NCBI GenBank assembly: GCA_910589415.1
Contig: OU342630.1
Span: 73,652,186 to 73,716,185 of the forward strand
Origin: Malachius bipustulatus
Taxonomy: Eukaryota > Arthropoda > Insecta > Coleoptera > Melyridae
Reading direction: 5' to 3'
DNA: 64,000 bases
The translations under genes and the position numbers were made by a program. The notes beneath the pieces were generated by a model. The model saw nothing but the letters and a program-made list of their open reading frames with translations, did no database searches and had not been told where the DNA came from. Shown piece by piece: positions 24,302 through 35,600 of the stretch (position 1 is its first letter; every line of letters begins with the position of its first letter).

Positions 24302-25987
24302 TACAGGGTTACTGGTAACTGGATACATTCCTTTGGTGATCTGATAAAACAAGAGGTAAGGACTAAATTAACCCCAACATGCACTACACAAAACTCAATA
24401 GATTTTGAGATATTTCGATTTTCAACTTTTCTTAAAAAAATGGTTTCAAATGTCTTGAAATGTAATTTTCAAAAAATATACTTTAACTTTTTGATTTTTT
24501 TTTTGCTGGAATACTTGTCCAATACTATGCTTCCTTCTGGAATAAAAAATATCCTGAGGTATTTCGATCGTGTGAAAATTTCAAAGAAAAACTTTCACAA
24601 ACTATTTTTTTTTAAATAAGATTTAAAAGTTTTTACAAGTTATTTTCGCAAAATTGTCAAGGCAACTTGCGTACAAATGGTTTTAAAAATATCCCTAGTG
24701 TAGTAGCTATCTAACAAGGTACGAATCTTGTACAAGAATAACAGAATCTCCCCGCTATGTACCGTTACCGAGGAACAGATCCTTAAGTCGGGACGTTTTA
24801 AAAAAAATACGGCCCTGAACGGGGGTCTTAAAATTCTCTGATCCGGCCCATTTTCAATAGGTCGTATTTGGGGGTGACGAGCTTCATCCCTACCAAGTTT
24901 CGTCCCGATCGGTAAAACTTTCAGACACTTTAGTGGCTATTACTAGGCTATTCCCGAAAAATCCCGAAATTCCCGAAAAAATGACACTTCCCTGGAACGG
25001 ATCCCGCTCATTTTCAATAGGCATCGTGCCACGGTGCGCCTCTTCAATCGAGCCAATTTTCAACTTTCCCACATGAAAACTGGCGGCTCTAGAGTCTTTC
25101 CTAGCAAAGTCACAGTAGTTTCGTAAGTATACGTATTCTTGTGCCCGAAAAATGTCTGTCTGTCGGTCTGTCTGTCTGTTACTTTGCTAGGAAACACTCT
25201 AGAGCCGCCAGTTTTCATGTGGGAAAGTTGAAATTTTGCTCAATTGAAGAGGCGCACCGTGGCACGATGCCTATTGAAAATGAGCGGGATCCGTTCCCGG
25301 GAAGTGTAATTTTTCGGGAATTTCGGGATTTTTCGGGAATAGCCTAGTAATAGCCACTAAAGTGTCTGAAAGTTTTACCGATCGGGACGAAACTTGGTAG
25401 GGATGAAGCTCGTCACCCCCAAATACGACCTATTGAAAATGGGCCGGATCAGAGAATTTTAAGACCCCCGTTCAGGGCCGTATTTTTTTTAAAACGTCCC
25501 GACTTAAGGATTTGTTCCTCGGTAACGGTACATAGCGGGGAGATTCTGTTATTCTTGTACAAGATTCGTACCTTGTTAGATAGGTACTACACTAAGAAAG
25601 TTTTTAAAAAAATTTGTACGCAAGTTTCCTTGACAATTTTGCGAAAATAACTTGTAAAAACTTTTAAATCTTATTTTAAAAAAATAGTTTGTGAAAGTTT
25701 TTCTTTGAAATTTTCACACGATCGAAATACCTCAGGATATTTTTTATTCCAGAAGGAAGCATAGTATTGGACAAGTATTCCAGCAAAAAAAAAATCTAAA
25801 AGTTAAAGTAGATTTTTTGAAAATTACATTTCAAGACATTTGAAACCATTTTTTTAAGAAAAGTTGAAAATCGAAATATCTCAAAATCTATTGAGTTTTG
25901 TATAGTGCATGTTGGGGTTAATTTACTCCTTACCTCTTGTTTTATCAGATCACCAAAGGAATGTATCCAGTTACCAGTAACCCTGTA
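24302..25987. mobile_element. Large CAGGGTT foldback, about 780-bp arms
   Basis: The ends are TA CAGGGTTACTGGTAACTGG and CCAGTTACCAGTAACCCTG TA. The arms 24304 to about 25075 and about 25195 to 25985 match with few differences. The loop of roughly 120 bases contains a (TCTG)n-like run (CTGTCTGTCGGTCTGTC). The short open frames in the two arms are mirror shadows. It is a long-hairpin element at a TA target, related by its ends to the CAGGGTG group. Confidence 0.85.
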
Positions 25988-26128
25988 TGTATAATTTAAT
26001 TCCAGAATACAGAGGTGATATCTCATAGAAGGTATCATTGTGACTATCAAGACAGAAATTACTATTTTATGTCTAGTGTTAGTGTTATAGCGGATCTACT
26101 CGATAGACGCAATTTCCTAGCATGCATA

Positions 26129-26990
26129 TACAGGGTGAGGCGCGAGAACCTTAGGGCATTTTTATATGGAGAAGTGTTGGGAGTAGAAGTCTAAAAATTT
26201 GTACGTGTAAAATTTCGATTTTGACGAGCTGAACTAAAATATTTACAACCCCTCACCATTTCCGGTTATACCGGAAGTTGACATCAACTTTCTTATTATA
26301 AACGGGACACCCTGCATATTATTACATTTTCAGATTGCCTGAAAAAATTTAATAAAAATGGTGTTCTAGTTCAAAATTCGAACGAGTGGTTTATGAGTTA
26401 TAAACAAATGAAAATCGCAATTTTCCATTTTCAAAGCAGCTTAGGTCGAAAACGGGTCAAGATAGATGAAAACGGCCTACATGTCCCTATCTTAACTTTT
26501 CACGTAGTATCCTATGGTGCTGATGAAATTTGTATACAAAGTGATGAAAAATCAGCGAGTTTAAAAAAAAATTAATAAAAAATATTTTCTTTTTGTAGGT
26601 ACTCCAGCGTAGTATACAAAAAGTTAGGATAGGGACATGTAAGCCGTTTTCCGATATCTTGACCCGTTTTCAAGCTAAGCTGCTTTGAAAATGGAAAATT
26701 GCAATTTTCATTTACTTATAACTCATTAATTGGTCGTTACAAATTTGAACTGTAAACATTATTTTTATTACTGTTTTTCAGGCAATCTGAAAATGTAATA
26801 ATATACAGGGTGTACCATTTAAAAAAAGAAAAATATGGCAACTTCCGGTATAACCGGAAGTGGTGTGGGGTTGTAAATATTTTAGTTCAGCTCATCAAAA
26901 TCGAAACTATACATTTATAATTTTTTAGACATCTACTCCCAACACTTCTCCATATAAAAATGCCCTAAGGTTTTCGCGCCTCACCCTGTA
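26129..26990. mobile_element. CAGGGTG foldback, family 2, with inward-facing inner ends
   Basis: The outer ends are TA CAGGGTGAGGCGCGAG and GCGCCTCACCCTG TA. Inside each arm is a second end in the opposite sense: GGGACACCCTG near 26305 and CAGGGTGTACC near 26805. Each arm is therefore itself bounded by a CAGGGTG/CACCCTG pair. Shared phrases CCGGTTATACCGGAAGT and ATCTTGACCCGTTTTC link it to 9512-10144. Confidence 0.8.
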
Positions 26991-27232
26991 TACCTAACCG
27001 TTAATATCTTATTATCTCAAAAAATGGTCCTGCATATTTCGCGAGTTTTCATGTCACTAATTATCCTAATAATTTGCTTTTGGGTGACGAAGAGCCTGTG
27101 CGCATGGGATGAACGACCCCATAGCAATATTATGTTAGAATGGAAGTGACTATAAAATATTCCATAATACACACTTAGTAAAGTGGGATGACATAATTTC
27201 TCTTTCAGTGAATTAATCCCAAAGTCAAAGCA

Positions 27233-27732
27233 CCGCTTTCAATCTAGGTAACTGTCCAGCACCGCTCCAAGAAAATCCACCGAGTTTTTGAAAACAATTT
27301 GTTTGCCAGAAATATTGAAGCATATTGGAGAGCTGGTATGTAATATGGTCCTAAATTTTACGTAGATTGTTTTATCCAAATTTATTATTAATCTGTTTTT
27401 TTTTACACTATATTTTGAAATTTTCCAACACCCGCTCAATCGGTGGTCTCATCAGCGTATGCGAACACTCCCATCCTGATATGTTCCAGTGGATCGTTTA
27501 CATATAAGACAAGAGGGCCCAAAACACTTCCTGGGCGCTTATCAAGATCCATGGAAAAGACACAGGAAGTTGTCTCCACAAGCCTAGCCCCAAATTTCCG
27601 TTCACTTAAAAAAGACATCAACCAGTCATTAACTCGACCGCCAATTCCTAGTCTGTTCAACTTTTCAGACAAGAATCCCAGATGAAGAGTGTTAAAAGCC
27701 CGGGATAGGTCGAAGAAAATTGAAACAGTGTA
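27233..27732 (-). pseudogene. LINE reverse transcriptase relic, core part
   Basis: On the minus strand the text reads VSIFFDLSRAFNTLH, then GSVLGPLVLYVNDPL and FAYADETTD. These are the palm motifs of a jockey-type non-LTR reverse transcriptase: F-D-L-S-R-A-F holds the first Asp and Y-A-D-E is a decayed F/Y-A-D-D box. A following piece (RLIINLDKTIYVKF) matches the thumb-side lysine-threonine motif. There are frame breaks near 27437. Its upstream parts are at 29589-29840 and 31652-32040, displaced by inserted transposons. Confidence 0.75.
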
Positions 27733-28922
27733 TACAGGGTGTCCCAATATTCCATGGACATGGAGCAACCACAGATTACTGAGGTAAAAAAAAGTCGCTC
27801 GGACCAAACTTATCTCTATACCAAAGTGCTTCGTTTGTCCGTTAGAGGGCTTCAAAGTTTTTTGAAAATTTTAGTTTTTTTGAAATAGCTCAAAGTCGGC
27901 TGATTCCAATTCGATGAAATTGGGTAGGTAAATTTCTTATTAAACGTACGAACTTCTGATGTACATGATAATTTGACGGAAACCCGGGAAGGGGTGAAAC
28001 TACCCCTACCCTCCATTAAAATCGATCGTAATTATTGATAGGGTAGCAGGAACGCTGTTCATGTTTTTTTGTTTGAAAGATACATCGTTTTAGCCCATTT
28101 TTGGTCTCCTACAAAAATCTGTATCTCTCCGAGGTGTTATGTTATAAAATAAATTAGTCGATGACACCTAACCAAAATTTTATTTCATTCTTTTAATTTG
28201 AAATCAAATTTTCAATTGTCAGGTGATTATTTGATCCAATCTCATAAAAGATGTTTAGTATGGTTCGGTTTTTTTTCAGGTGTTTGCAAACGGTTTTTTT
28301 CAAACGCAGTAAACAGTTTGCAAAACGACGAGGTTCCAAGAAAAGTTAAAATCATTTTTTTGCGCAGGATGGAACTTTCTAGGGTCCAAACCGGCGCCCA
28401 CATCGAGCATCTTTTATGAGATTAGATAAAATAATCACCTGACAATTGAAAATTTGATTTCAAATTAAAAGAATGAAATAAAAATTTAGTTATCATCGAC
28501 TAATTTATTTTATCACATAGCACCTCGGAAAGTACAGATTTTTGTAGGAGACCAAAAATGGGCTAAAACGATGTATCTTTCAAACAAAAAACCATGAACA
28601 GCGTTCCTGCTACCCTATCAATAATTACGATCGATTTTAATGGAGGGTAGGGGTAGTTTCACCCCTTCCCGGGTTTCCGTCAAATTATCATGTACATCAG
28701 AAGTTCGTACTTTTAATAAGAAATTTACCTACCAAATTTCATCGAATTGGAATCAGCCGACTTTGAGCTATTTCAAAAAAACTAAAATTTTCAAAAAACT
28801 TTGAAGCCCTCTAACGGACAAACGAAGCACTTTGGTATAGAGATAAGTTTGGTCCGAGCGACTTTTTTTATCTCAGTAATCTGTGGTTGCTCCATTTCCA
28901 TGGAATATTGGGACACCCTGTA
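27733..28922. mobile_element. CAGGGTG foldback, family 4, copy 1
   Basis: The ends are TA CAGGGTGTCCCAATATTCC and GGAATATTGGGACACCCTG TA. The arms of about 480 bases match closely. It is inserted at a TA within a LINE reverse transcriptase codon context. The loop keeps the tail of a transposase (28276-28419). A second copy, in the opposite orientation, is at 42745-43936. Confidence 0.9.
28276..28419 (+). pseudogene. Transposase C-terminal remnant in foldback loop
   Basis: The loop of foldback family 4 reads CKRFFSNAVNSLQNDEVPRK and ends TGAHIEHLL followed by a stop. The closing G-x-H-x-E-H-L-L motif, preceded by an R-R and helical segment, is the usual C-terminus of mariner-like transposases found in insects (family knowledge). 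The catalytic part is absent. The matching region of the second copy (about 43253-43400, minus strand) has an internal stop. This is evidence that the MITE arose by internal collapse of a coding element. Confidence 0.65.
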
Positions 28923-28931
28923 TAGTGTATA

Positions 28932-29580
28932 TGTTATAGGCATTGTATATAATCCGGTATTGTATATAATACCTAGTCATGGTATACATTGCCTAAAACG
29001 TCCAGGCAATGTGTGAAATACGATTTATTTCATACATTGCCTAGGTATTGTATAGAATACCAGAAGCGCATCAGGCAATGTGTATAATGAACGACAACGG
29101 GCAGCGAAACGAGCACCCTACTACTAAGGGCTAAACTTAATTTGCCCTCCAATAATTCATATATTCGTTAAGGTATAACGTATTCAAGTTTTTTTTTTTT
29201 TTTGTTAAATAAGTAGGTAGGCACCAGTTATTACAACAGGTATAGGTACTTCCATTACCTGTGCAGTTAGGTACGCTTTCCTGATTGTTGATATCATTAT
29301 CTAAAGGGACAGTCAAAGTAAATGATCTGACCTGACCTGACCAATTTGTAAAACATAATATGTATACCTACTTAGTTGTTTAAAAACTCTATTTCATACA
29401 TTGCCAATGGTTCAACGGGCATTCTATACAATGCATAGGCATTGTATACATTACCTAGGTAAAGTATGAAATAGTTCAAGAAATTAAAATAATTTCATAC
29501 ATTGCCTGAACCATCCCGGCATTGTATACATTGTCTAGGTATTGTATAGAATCCCTGCATTATACACATTGCCTATAACA
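28932..29580. mobile_element. TGTTATAGG MITE with arrayed GGCAATGTATA motifs
   Basis: Terminal inverted repeats are TGTTATAGGCATTGTATAT and ATTATACACATTGCCTATAACA, the latter inverted. The interior holds ten or more copies, in both orientations, of a motif close to GGCATTGTATA or CATTGCC, many joined as CATTGCCTAGGTATTG. It is non-coding. The superfamily is unknown. It sits directly beside the foldback at 27733-28922, and both split the same LINE. Confidence 0.7.
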
Positions 29581-29588
29581 TATATATA

Positions 29589-29840
29589 TACTGCACTAAA
29601 TCTATCGCAGCGGTTACCACTGAGTTAGATCTCCTGAAACCTGAAGATCTCCTGAAGCCACCCAGAATGTCATATTTGTTAATAACGGCATTTATTCTCT
29701 ATATCATGATTTTCTCGACTAACTTAGAGGCGAGAGACAACAGAGAAATCAGGCGATAATTTTTCAATTCAGGGGGACTATTCTTTCTAAGTATACAGGA
29801 ATAATAAGGGCCGTCTTGAGGGCATCATAAGCCCGCATAT
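29589..29840 (-). pseudogene. LINE reverse transcriptase relic, fingers part
   Basis: On the minus strand the text reads AYDALKTALIIPVYL, then NYRLISLLS, the usual lead-in to the reverse transcriptase fingers (A-x-x-x-P-V...N-Y-R-P-I-S-L-L). It runs, with a stop, to AAIDLVQY, which joins in sense to the T-V-S-I-F-F-D-L-S piece beyond the inserted elements. It therefore belongs to the same LINE as 27233-27732. Confidence 0.65.
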
Positions 29841-29841
29841 T

Positions 29842-31650
29842 AGTGTATTTTTTTAACAAAAAAATACACTATTGAGGACGACATCACTTTTCGAAAATCA
29901 CCCAAACTCATCAAATGTCCACCGATCATGACCCCCAGATCACGAAAAAGTGGTTTTCCAAAATTCACCTGCCCACGATATATATATTTATATATATATT
30001 TCTCCAAAATCGCGAAATTTCGATTTTAAAAACGCTCCTGTGGCTTTATCTTTCAAGATTAGTGAACGAAATTTTGGATTCTTGCAAATTTTGTGAATGA
30101 CGTTGGATTTTCATTGAAAAAATTTCCAAAAGTCCCATCACTTCTACAGGGTGTCCCTTCAAAGTTCCAGACATCCGGTTTTTGTCACCTCATTTCAGGT
30201 CGCAGTTTTCAATCTAGGAGACTGAAATTTTTGTGGAAGTAAGATATCCACAAGGAGTGGTCTGGTATTGCACTTGAGCAAAATCGACCGAGGCGTTTCA
30301 AAATGGCGGCCATTTTAATTTTTGGAAAAAGGACTATTTTTTGAACCCCTGTATAAGCTAGATAGAAAAAGAGTTTTATATCAAATTCACAATATTGGAA
30401 GTAAATGACTTGAAATTTAATTTCATGCAACAAAATTTGCATTTTTTCTATTAATAAGCCAGTGGCGTGGGTAGGAAAAGGGTAAAAATGGCTAAATTTC
30501 TCCAACAATTTATGAGCACATTTTTGAAGTAATTAAACTGAAATTTTTACAGTAGACAACTATACTAATAGACTTCAACCCTTAAGAATTTCAAAAAGTA
30601 AATAAGAAAAATGGCGGAGATATTCGATTTTTTTTTACATGATGTTTTTTTTAAATTAATTTCTCTAAATTTTTAAAAACGCTCCTGTAGCTTCATCTTT
30701 CAAGATTAATGAACGAAATTTTTTACCCTTATAAACCTTAGGGCTGACGTTTGATTTTCGTAAAAAACATTTTCCTAGAGTTGTGTTACTTCTACAGGAT
30801 GTCCCTCCGAATTTCAGAAAAAAAACCGTCCGTGAGGCACGGTTTCTGGTCGAAGTTTTCAATCTAGAGCGCTGAAATTTTTTTGGTAGTAAGATACCCT
30901 CAAGTAGTCATCTGGTACTGTATTTGAGTAAAATAGGTAAAGACATTCCAAAATGGCGGCCTTTTCAATTTTTGGAAAATGGCTAGATTTTGAACCCCTA
31001 AATAGGCAAGATCAAAAACTTTTAAACAAAATTAACAAGATTGGAATAAACTTATTTGAAATTTGAGCTAATGCAATACAATTTGCATCATTTCTATTAA
31101 TAAGCCAGAGGCGTGGGTAGGAAAAGGGTAAAAATGTCTACATTTCTATAAACATTCATGAGCTTATTTTTGAAGGAATAGAACGGAAATTTTGATAGTA
31201 GACAACTATACTAATAGCATTTAACCTTCAAAAATTTCAAGAAGCAAATATAAAAATGGCGGAGATATATTCGAATATTTTTAAATGATGTTTATTCCTC
31301 TAAAATTTCAAACTTTCGGTTTTCAAAACTCTCCTTTCAGTTTTTTCCGAATTTATTAAAGGTAGTGTAAAAAATAGTATTTTTCAAGTAAAGTTAGCAT
31401 AGGAAAAGGGACAAAATTGTAAAATTTTGCCAATTTTTTTGATTTTTAAATTTAAAAATCCATTCTAAGGCACGTGTTGAAACGAAATGAAATGAAATTA
31501 TCACAGAAAATTTTTCACATTAAAGCACTACGCTAACATGACATGACTATGGATTTCAGAAAGCCAATAATTTAAAAAGCGGTGAAAATTTTCATAATTG
31601 AATCGCATAAAAATACACTATTTCTGCGATTGATGCGCAAGAAGGTTTTT
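29842..31650 (+). repeat. AGTGTATT repeat family, copy B
   Basis: This is a near full-length copy of about 1.8 kb. It starts with the terminal palindrome (AGTGTATTTTTTT, AAAAAAATACACT) and ends at TACACTATTTCTGCGATTG followed by GCGCAAGAAGG and a T run. The interior has at least two tandem subunits of roughly 0.7 kb carrying TTCTACAGG-type and CCAGTGGCGTGGGTAGG phrases. It is inserted into the LINE relic, whose flanks resume on either side. Confidence 0.75.
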
Positions 31651-31651
31651 T

Positions 31652-32040
31652 TTATTCGGCAAAGAATTGGTAGATAATACCCCGAATCTTGTTCGCCTCA
31701 ATCGGGGCAATAAACATGGGACTTCTCTTGCTAACTATTTGAGACTATACATTCCGGAGAAAGTGAATCCCCAAAATGACTTTGTAGCCCCTCCCTCACC
31801 ACATCCGCGAAGTAAGAGCCAAAAATCTCCACCAGTCGCGGAGGATCATGAATAATCTCTTTTTTTCAACAGATTTTCTTCTATCAGAGTGCTTGACTAA
31901 TTGCCACATTGTTTTGTATTTATTTTTTGATCTTGCAATTAGAGAGTCGTAGTAGATCCTTTTTTCTGTTTGTACTTGTAGTGTAATTTCCCTTTTCTTG
32001 TTTTTAAACACCGCATCTAAAAGTTCACTGTTCGAATTCT
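31652..32040 (-). pseudogene. LINE relic, segment upstream of the reverse transcriptase
   Basis: On the minus strand YYDSLIARSKNKYKTMWQL matches the conserved segment between endonuclease and reverse transcriptase of jockey-type LINEs (S-K-N-K-x-K-T-x-W). Further down, PRLVEIFGSYFADV and IEANKIRGIIYQFF follow in shifted frames. It continues into 29589-29840 once the inserted repeat is discounted. Confidence 0.6.
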
Positions 32041-32530
32041 TTCTTTATATAATTAAGATCAGGAAACTTAACAATTTTACACAACACAGTAGGTGTTCCC
32101 AAAAAGCATTAAATGCAGAATGAGATTAAATGAAACCCGATAGCTGTCACATTATTTTGTAGCATTCAAAATAAAAACGTTCCGGCGGGGGTGGGGTCTT
32201 TTGGTTTTTTCCCGTATATGTGATGAACTCACGATCCCTCTATTCTATTAACTAAGTTGTTTATGTCAATGGTTTTTTATCGATGTAAAAATTGTTTCGA
32301 TGGCCATGAACTTTACTGAAAACTTTGCATAATACATCATACAGCATACAGTTTTGTTCATTGTTATTTCTTCCAAACTTCTCAACATGCCGATACCTTT
32401 CAAAGAATTGCGGAACTAAATACCTATCATTTGATCTTATGGTCATTAATAATAATACAATAAGTCAGCTAATGGGAAATCGTTATTCAAAATATTTTAT
32501 TTAGGTGAAAGAAGATATTAATGCGGCACT
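32041..32530. other. Upstream region of odorant receptor 2
   Basis: Unassigned AT-rich DNA before exon 1. A G-rich patch GGCGGGGGTGGGG lies near 32184. I see no repeat boundary or gene. Confidence 0.4.
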
Positions 32531-32533
32531 AAG

Positions 32534-32540
32534 TATATAA
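32534..32540 (+). promoter_or_regulatory. Possible TATA box of odorant receptor 2
   Basis: TATATAA lies about 123 bases before the ATG at 32663. In such AT-rich DNA this can be chance. Confidence 0.25.
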
Positions 32541-32662
32541 TATTTAGATGTGAGCACTTCACTTATGTTCGTTCAGCTATATAGAAACGATATAACGTTC
32601 AGGTAGAGTAGAGGATCAAGTAGTGTGATTAACAGAATAAAAGTGACACTCTACAAATAATC

Positions 32663-35600
32663 ATGGTCCATAGAACGACAAATTATGATGAGACCAGAAT
32701 AAGAACGAATTGCAAACGACAGTTCGGTCATATAACGAAACTTCTGAAAATTTTCTATGCATGGCCCAAGGAAGATGATCATAATAATGTCAATTTTAAA
32801 ATGTATTTAAAAACAATAATACTTTACTCTGCCGTATGTTTCCCGGCACTCTTTACCGTTTTTCATATATATCACTTCAGATCAGGTAAGTTAGCTGGTA
32901 ATGTTTAGGCTATTAGGTACTACTTGCAGACATTTGTTATCACCTGCAGACATCTAAGTTTGAATTTCTTTTTCGCGCCTGATTTTTAATTCAGCTCCTG
33001 TATTTTTGAGTGCCTACGACACCATAATATCGTTTGCTTTTGAACTTTTGATATTAATTTTTATCTTTTCCGAAATAATAAAAATGGCTAGCGTTCACTT
33101 CTAGCCTCTGTATTTTATTTAATTGTGATCTTTTCGCTAGTTTTTTTTTAATCTGCTTTGACTTTAATTACCTAATCGTTTTTGTGGTTTAGAGCGTGTG
33201 ATTTTTCTGGATTGAGTGGTGTAACTTGGCAACAGTAATTTCCGTAATCTCATCACAATTCATATTACTCACCATACTGACCGTTTATATGTAACTCAAT
33301 TGTATCGCAATTGTAACACAATGATATCAGGCCTGAATTTCCGTACTGGTGAAGTTTTCCTTTTCAGTTGTGTTAGTCCCAGAGTACTCCTGATGATGAC
33401 ACTATGCGTCGAAACCGCTAGGGCGGGCTGCTGTTGAATATGTAGCAGGAGTTTGAATAGAGTTGTGCGCGTACCTCGACTCAATTTTTTTTATCCATAC
33501 CCTATATATTATATGTACTAAACTACTCGACTATTAAAAACTTACCCTTCCATAACTGACTGACAGTTGTGGAGAAAAGATTGTAACAGGCCGCTCGTGG
33601 TCGACGAATAACATTTTTCCATTTCTTATGGAAACCTTTCATACTGGACGGCTACGGCAGTTTTACCGATCGGTCGCCGTTCAATTTAAATCAATCGGTA
33701 GTTACCTACATCCGGTGACCGTGCGGCTAAAAATCCGCAGTATTACCAGATTTCATGGAACTTTACTATCCAGGTGTGCACATGAACCTCATATATCCAA
33801 CGATGTATTGTTGGGATAGAGAGTTGCCAGATTTACAACCATTTTTTTCAAAATACTGCATATACTACCGGCAGTATACACATCTGGAGGTTGGTACTGT
33901 TTGTTTGTTGTAGCTAATATAGCTAAATAGAGAATACGGTTTTGTGATATTTGATGCTGCCGCCATAATAGGCTTATTATTGTATCCTTCGGTATTTATC
34001 CTGTCCTTGGCTAGTAGAACAGTTCAGTGCCTTACAACGTTCAGCATTATTTGTTAGCCAAGGATTTTACAGCAAGCAGGTCTCTCTCTGTGACTGGTGT
34101 GCCTCATGACGAGTACGTGGCAGTCCCGGGCACTAATTGTGTCGTCTATGAGTCGGAAAAAATCCGAAATTTCCGATTTTTTTAGATGCAACGAATGCAC
34201 TTTCCTCCCTGTTTTCCAAAACAACTGCCCTTCACCCTACCTACGCCCACCCTCTTGGCCAAGAAACACCCTCCAAGGGGGTTGAAATTTTTGTTTTTTT
34301 CTTATAATCCTGAATATTTCTGCATTTTTGAGGATGCTAAACAAGATGGTAATAATTTCATACCTCTACCACCCGTTTTCATCCCCCCACCCAAATAGAG
34401 GAAAACACCCTTCAATAAGGGGGTTGAAAATGTGTTTTTTTTTTATTAATTGGGCAATCTGCCGCATATACCCGTTTTCGAGGGTGCTGAACACGATGGT
34501 CACTACCTTAGACCTCTACCGCCCCCCTAAATTGGCAAAATCACCCTCCAAGGGGATTGATTTTTTTTTAATCGGCAATGTTGGAAATGTTATTTTGTAT
34601 CATAATTTACGGTGTTTTCTATTGGGAAAAATATGGAGAAACATTTCTGTTACTCTTACGTAAAGATGTGATGTTCATTTTGAAGAGTATCAGCAATGTA
34701 ATTCTACTTGTAAAAGAACAAGGCTACACACTAGTTTTTCCCTTTGCTTACTAAAATATTATCATTATAATAGGTATTGTTATTTTCTAAGTACAGGGTG
34801 GGCCAATAAGCGAGGTAAGCGGCTGTATCTCAGAAACTAATGATCGTAGAGAGTTACGGTAAAAAATTTTATAGGTTAAGTGGGCAAGGGAAAATGCTGG
34901 AAATTATTTTCAAGTTTCCAAGATGGCTGCCAGAGGGCGTTTGCACCATCTTGAGTTACATAAAGTTACGTTTCTTGTGATTTTCCCCAATGAATGTAAC
35001 AAAAAAGTATTTGCGTTTTAATGTTATCTTAAAGTCTAACATTTTTTATAGAAACAATTTTTCTCTATCTTTCGAAATAAAGTGGTGGGGGGTATTTGAA
35101 TGTTGTTTTAAACAAATGCCTGTAACTTCGAAACGGCTTCAATGATTTCGATAAATTTGGTTTAATTGAAAAGAGCATTTCTTGGGCTTTTAGGTTTCTT
35201 GTGACAATGACAGTTGTGACCTACACGGCCGCCGATAGAGGGCGTTATCCGACATTATAACCAAAATATTGGATTTTCTCAAAAAATTTAAATGCGATGA
35301 TATGACTTTTTTTAGACTAGAAAATAGACAAATGATCAACCAATAAGCTTGCGCAAACCGCATCTTAATATCTTTTTCCTAACTCAAATTATTAAAAAAA
35401 TACCAAACCAAGAAAATTCATATATCCCCATTCAAAAATGCATCGGTCGCTTTCGATAAGAAGGCAATTAGTAGGCCATGGAAATAAAAGACAAACTCCT
35501 AACTTAAATATTGGCAAGTAACGTCAAACTTCTGTCACACACGTAGCCCACTATTATTGTTGATTGCATATAATTTGAGTACTTTTTAATCAAAATGCTT

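Noticed and set aside
24860..25350. Mirror open frames in the large CAGGGTT foldback
   Set aside because: They are the same repeat text read from the two arms and have no domain.
28932..29580. CRISPR-like array of GGCATTGTATA units
   Set aside because: Units are irregularly spaced, in both orientations and inside terminal inverted repeats in a eukaryotic context; a MITE explains them.
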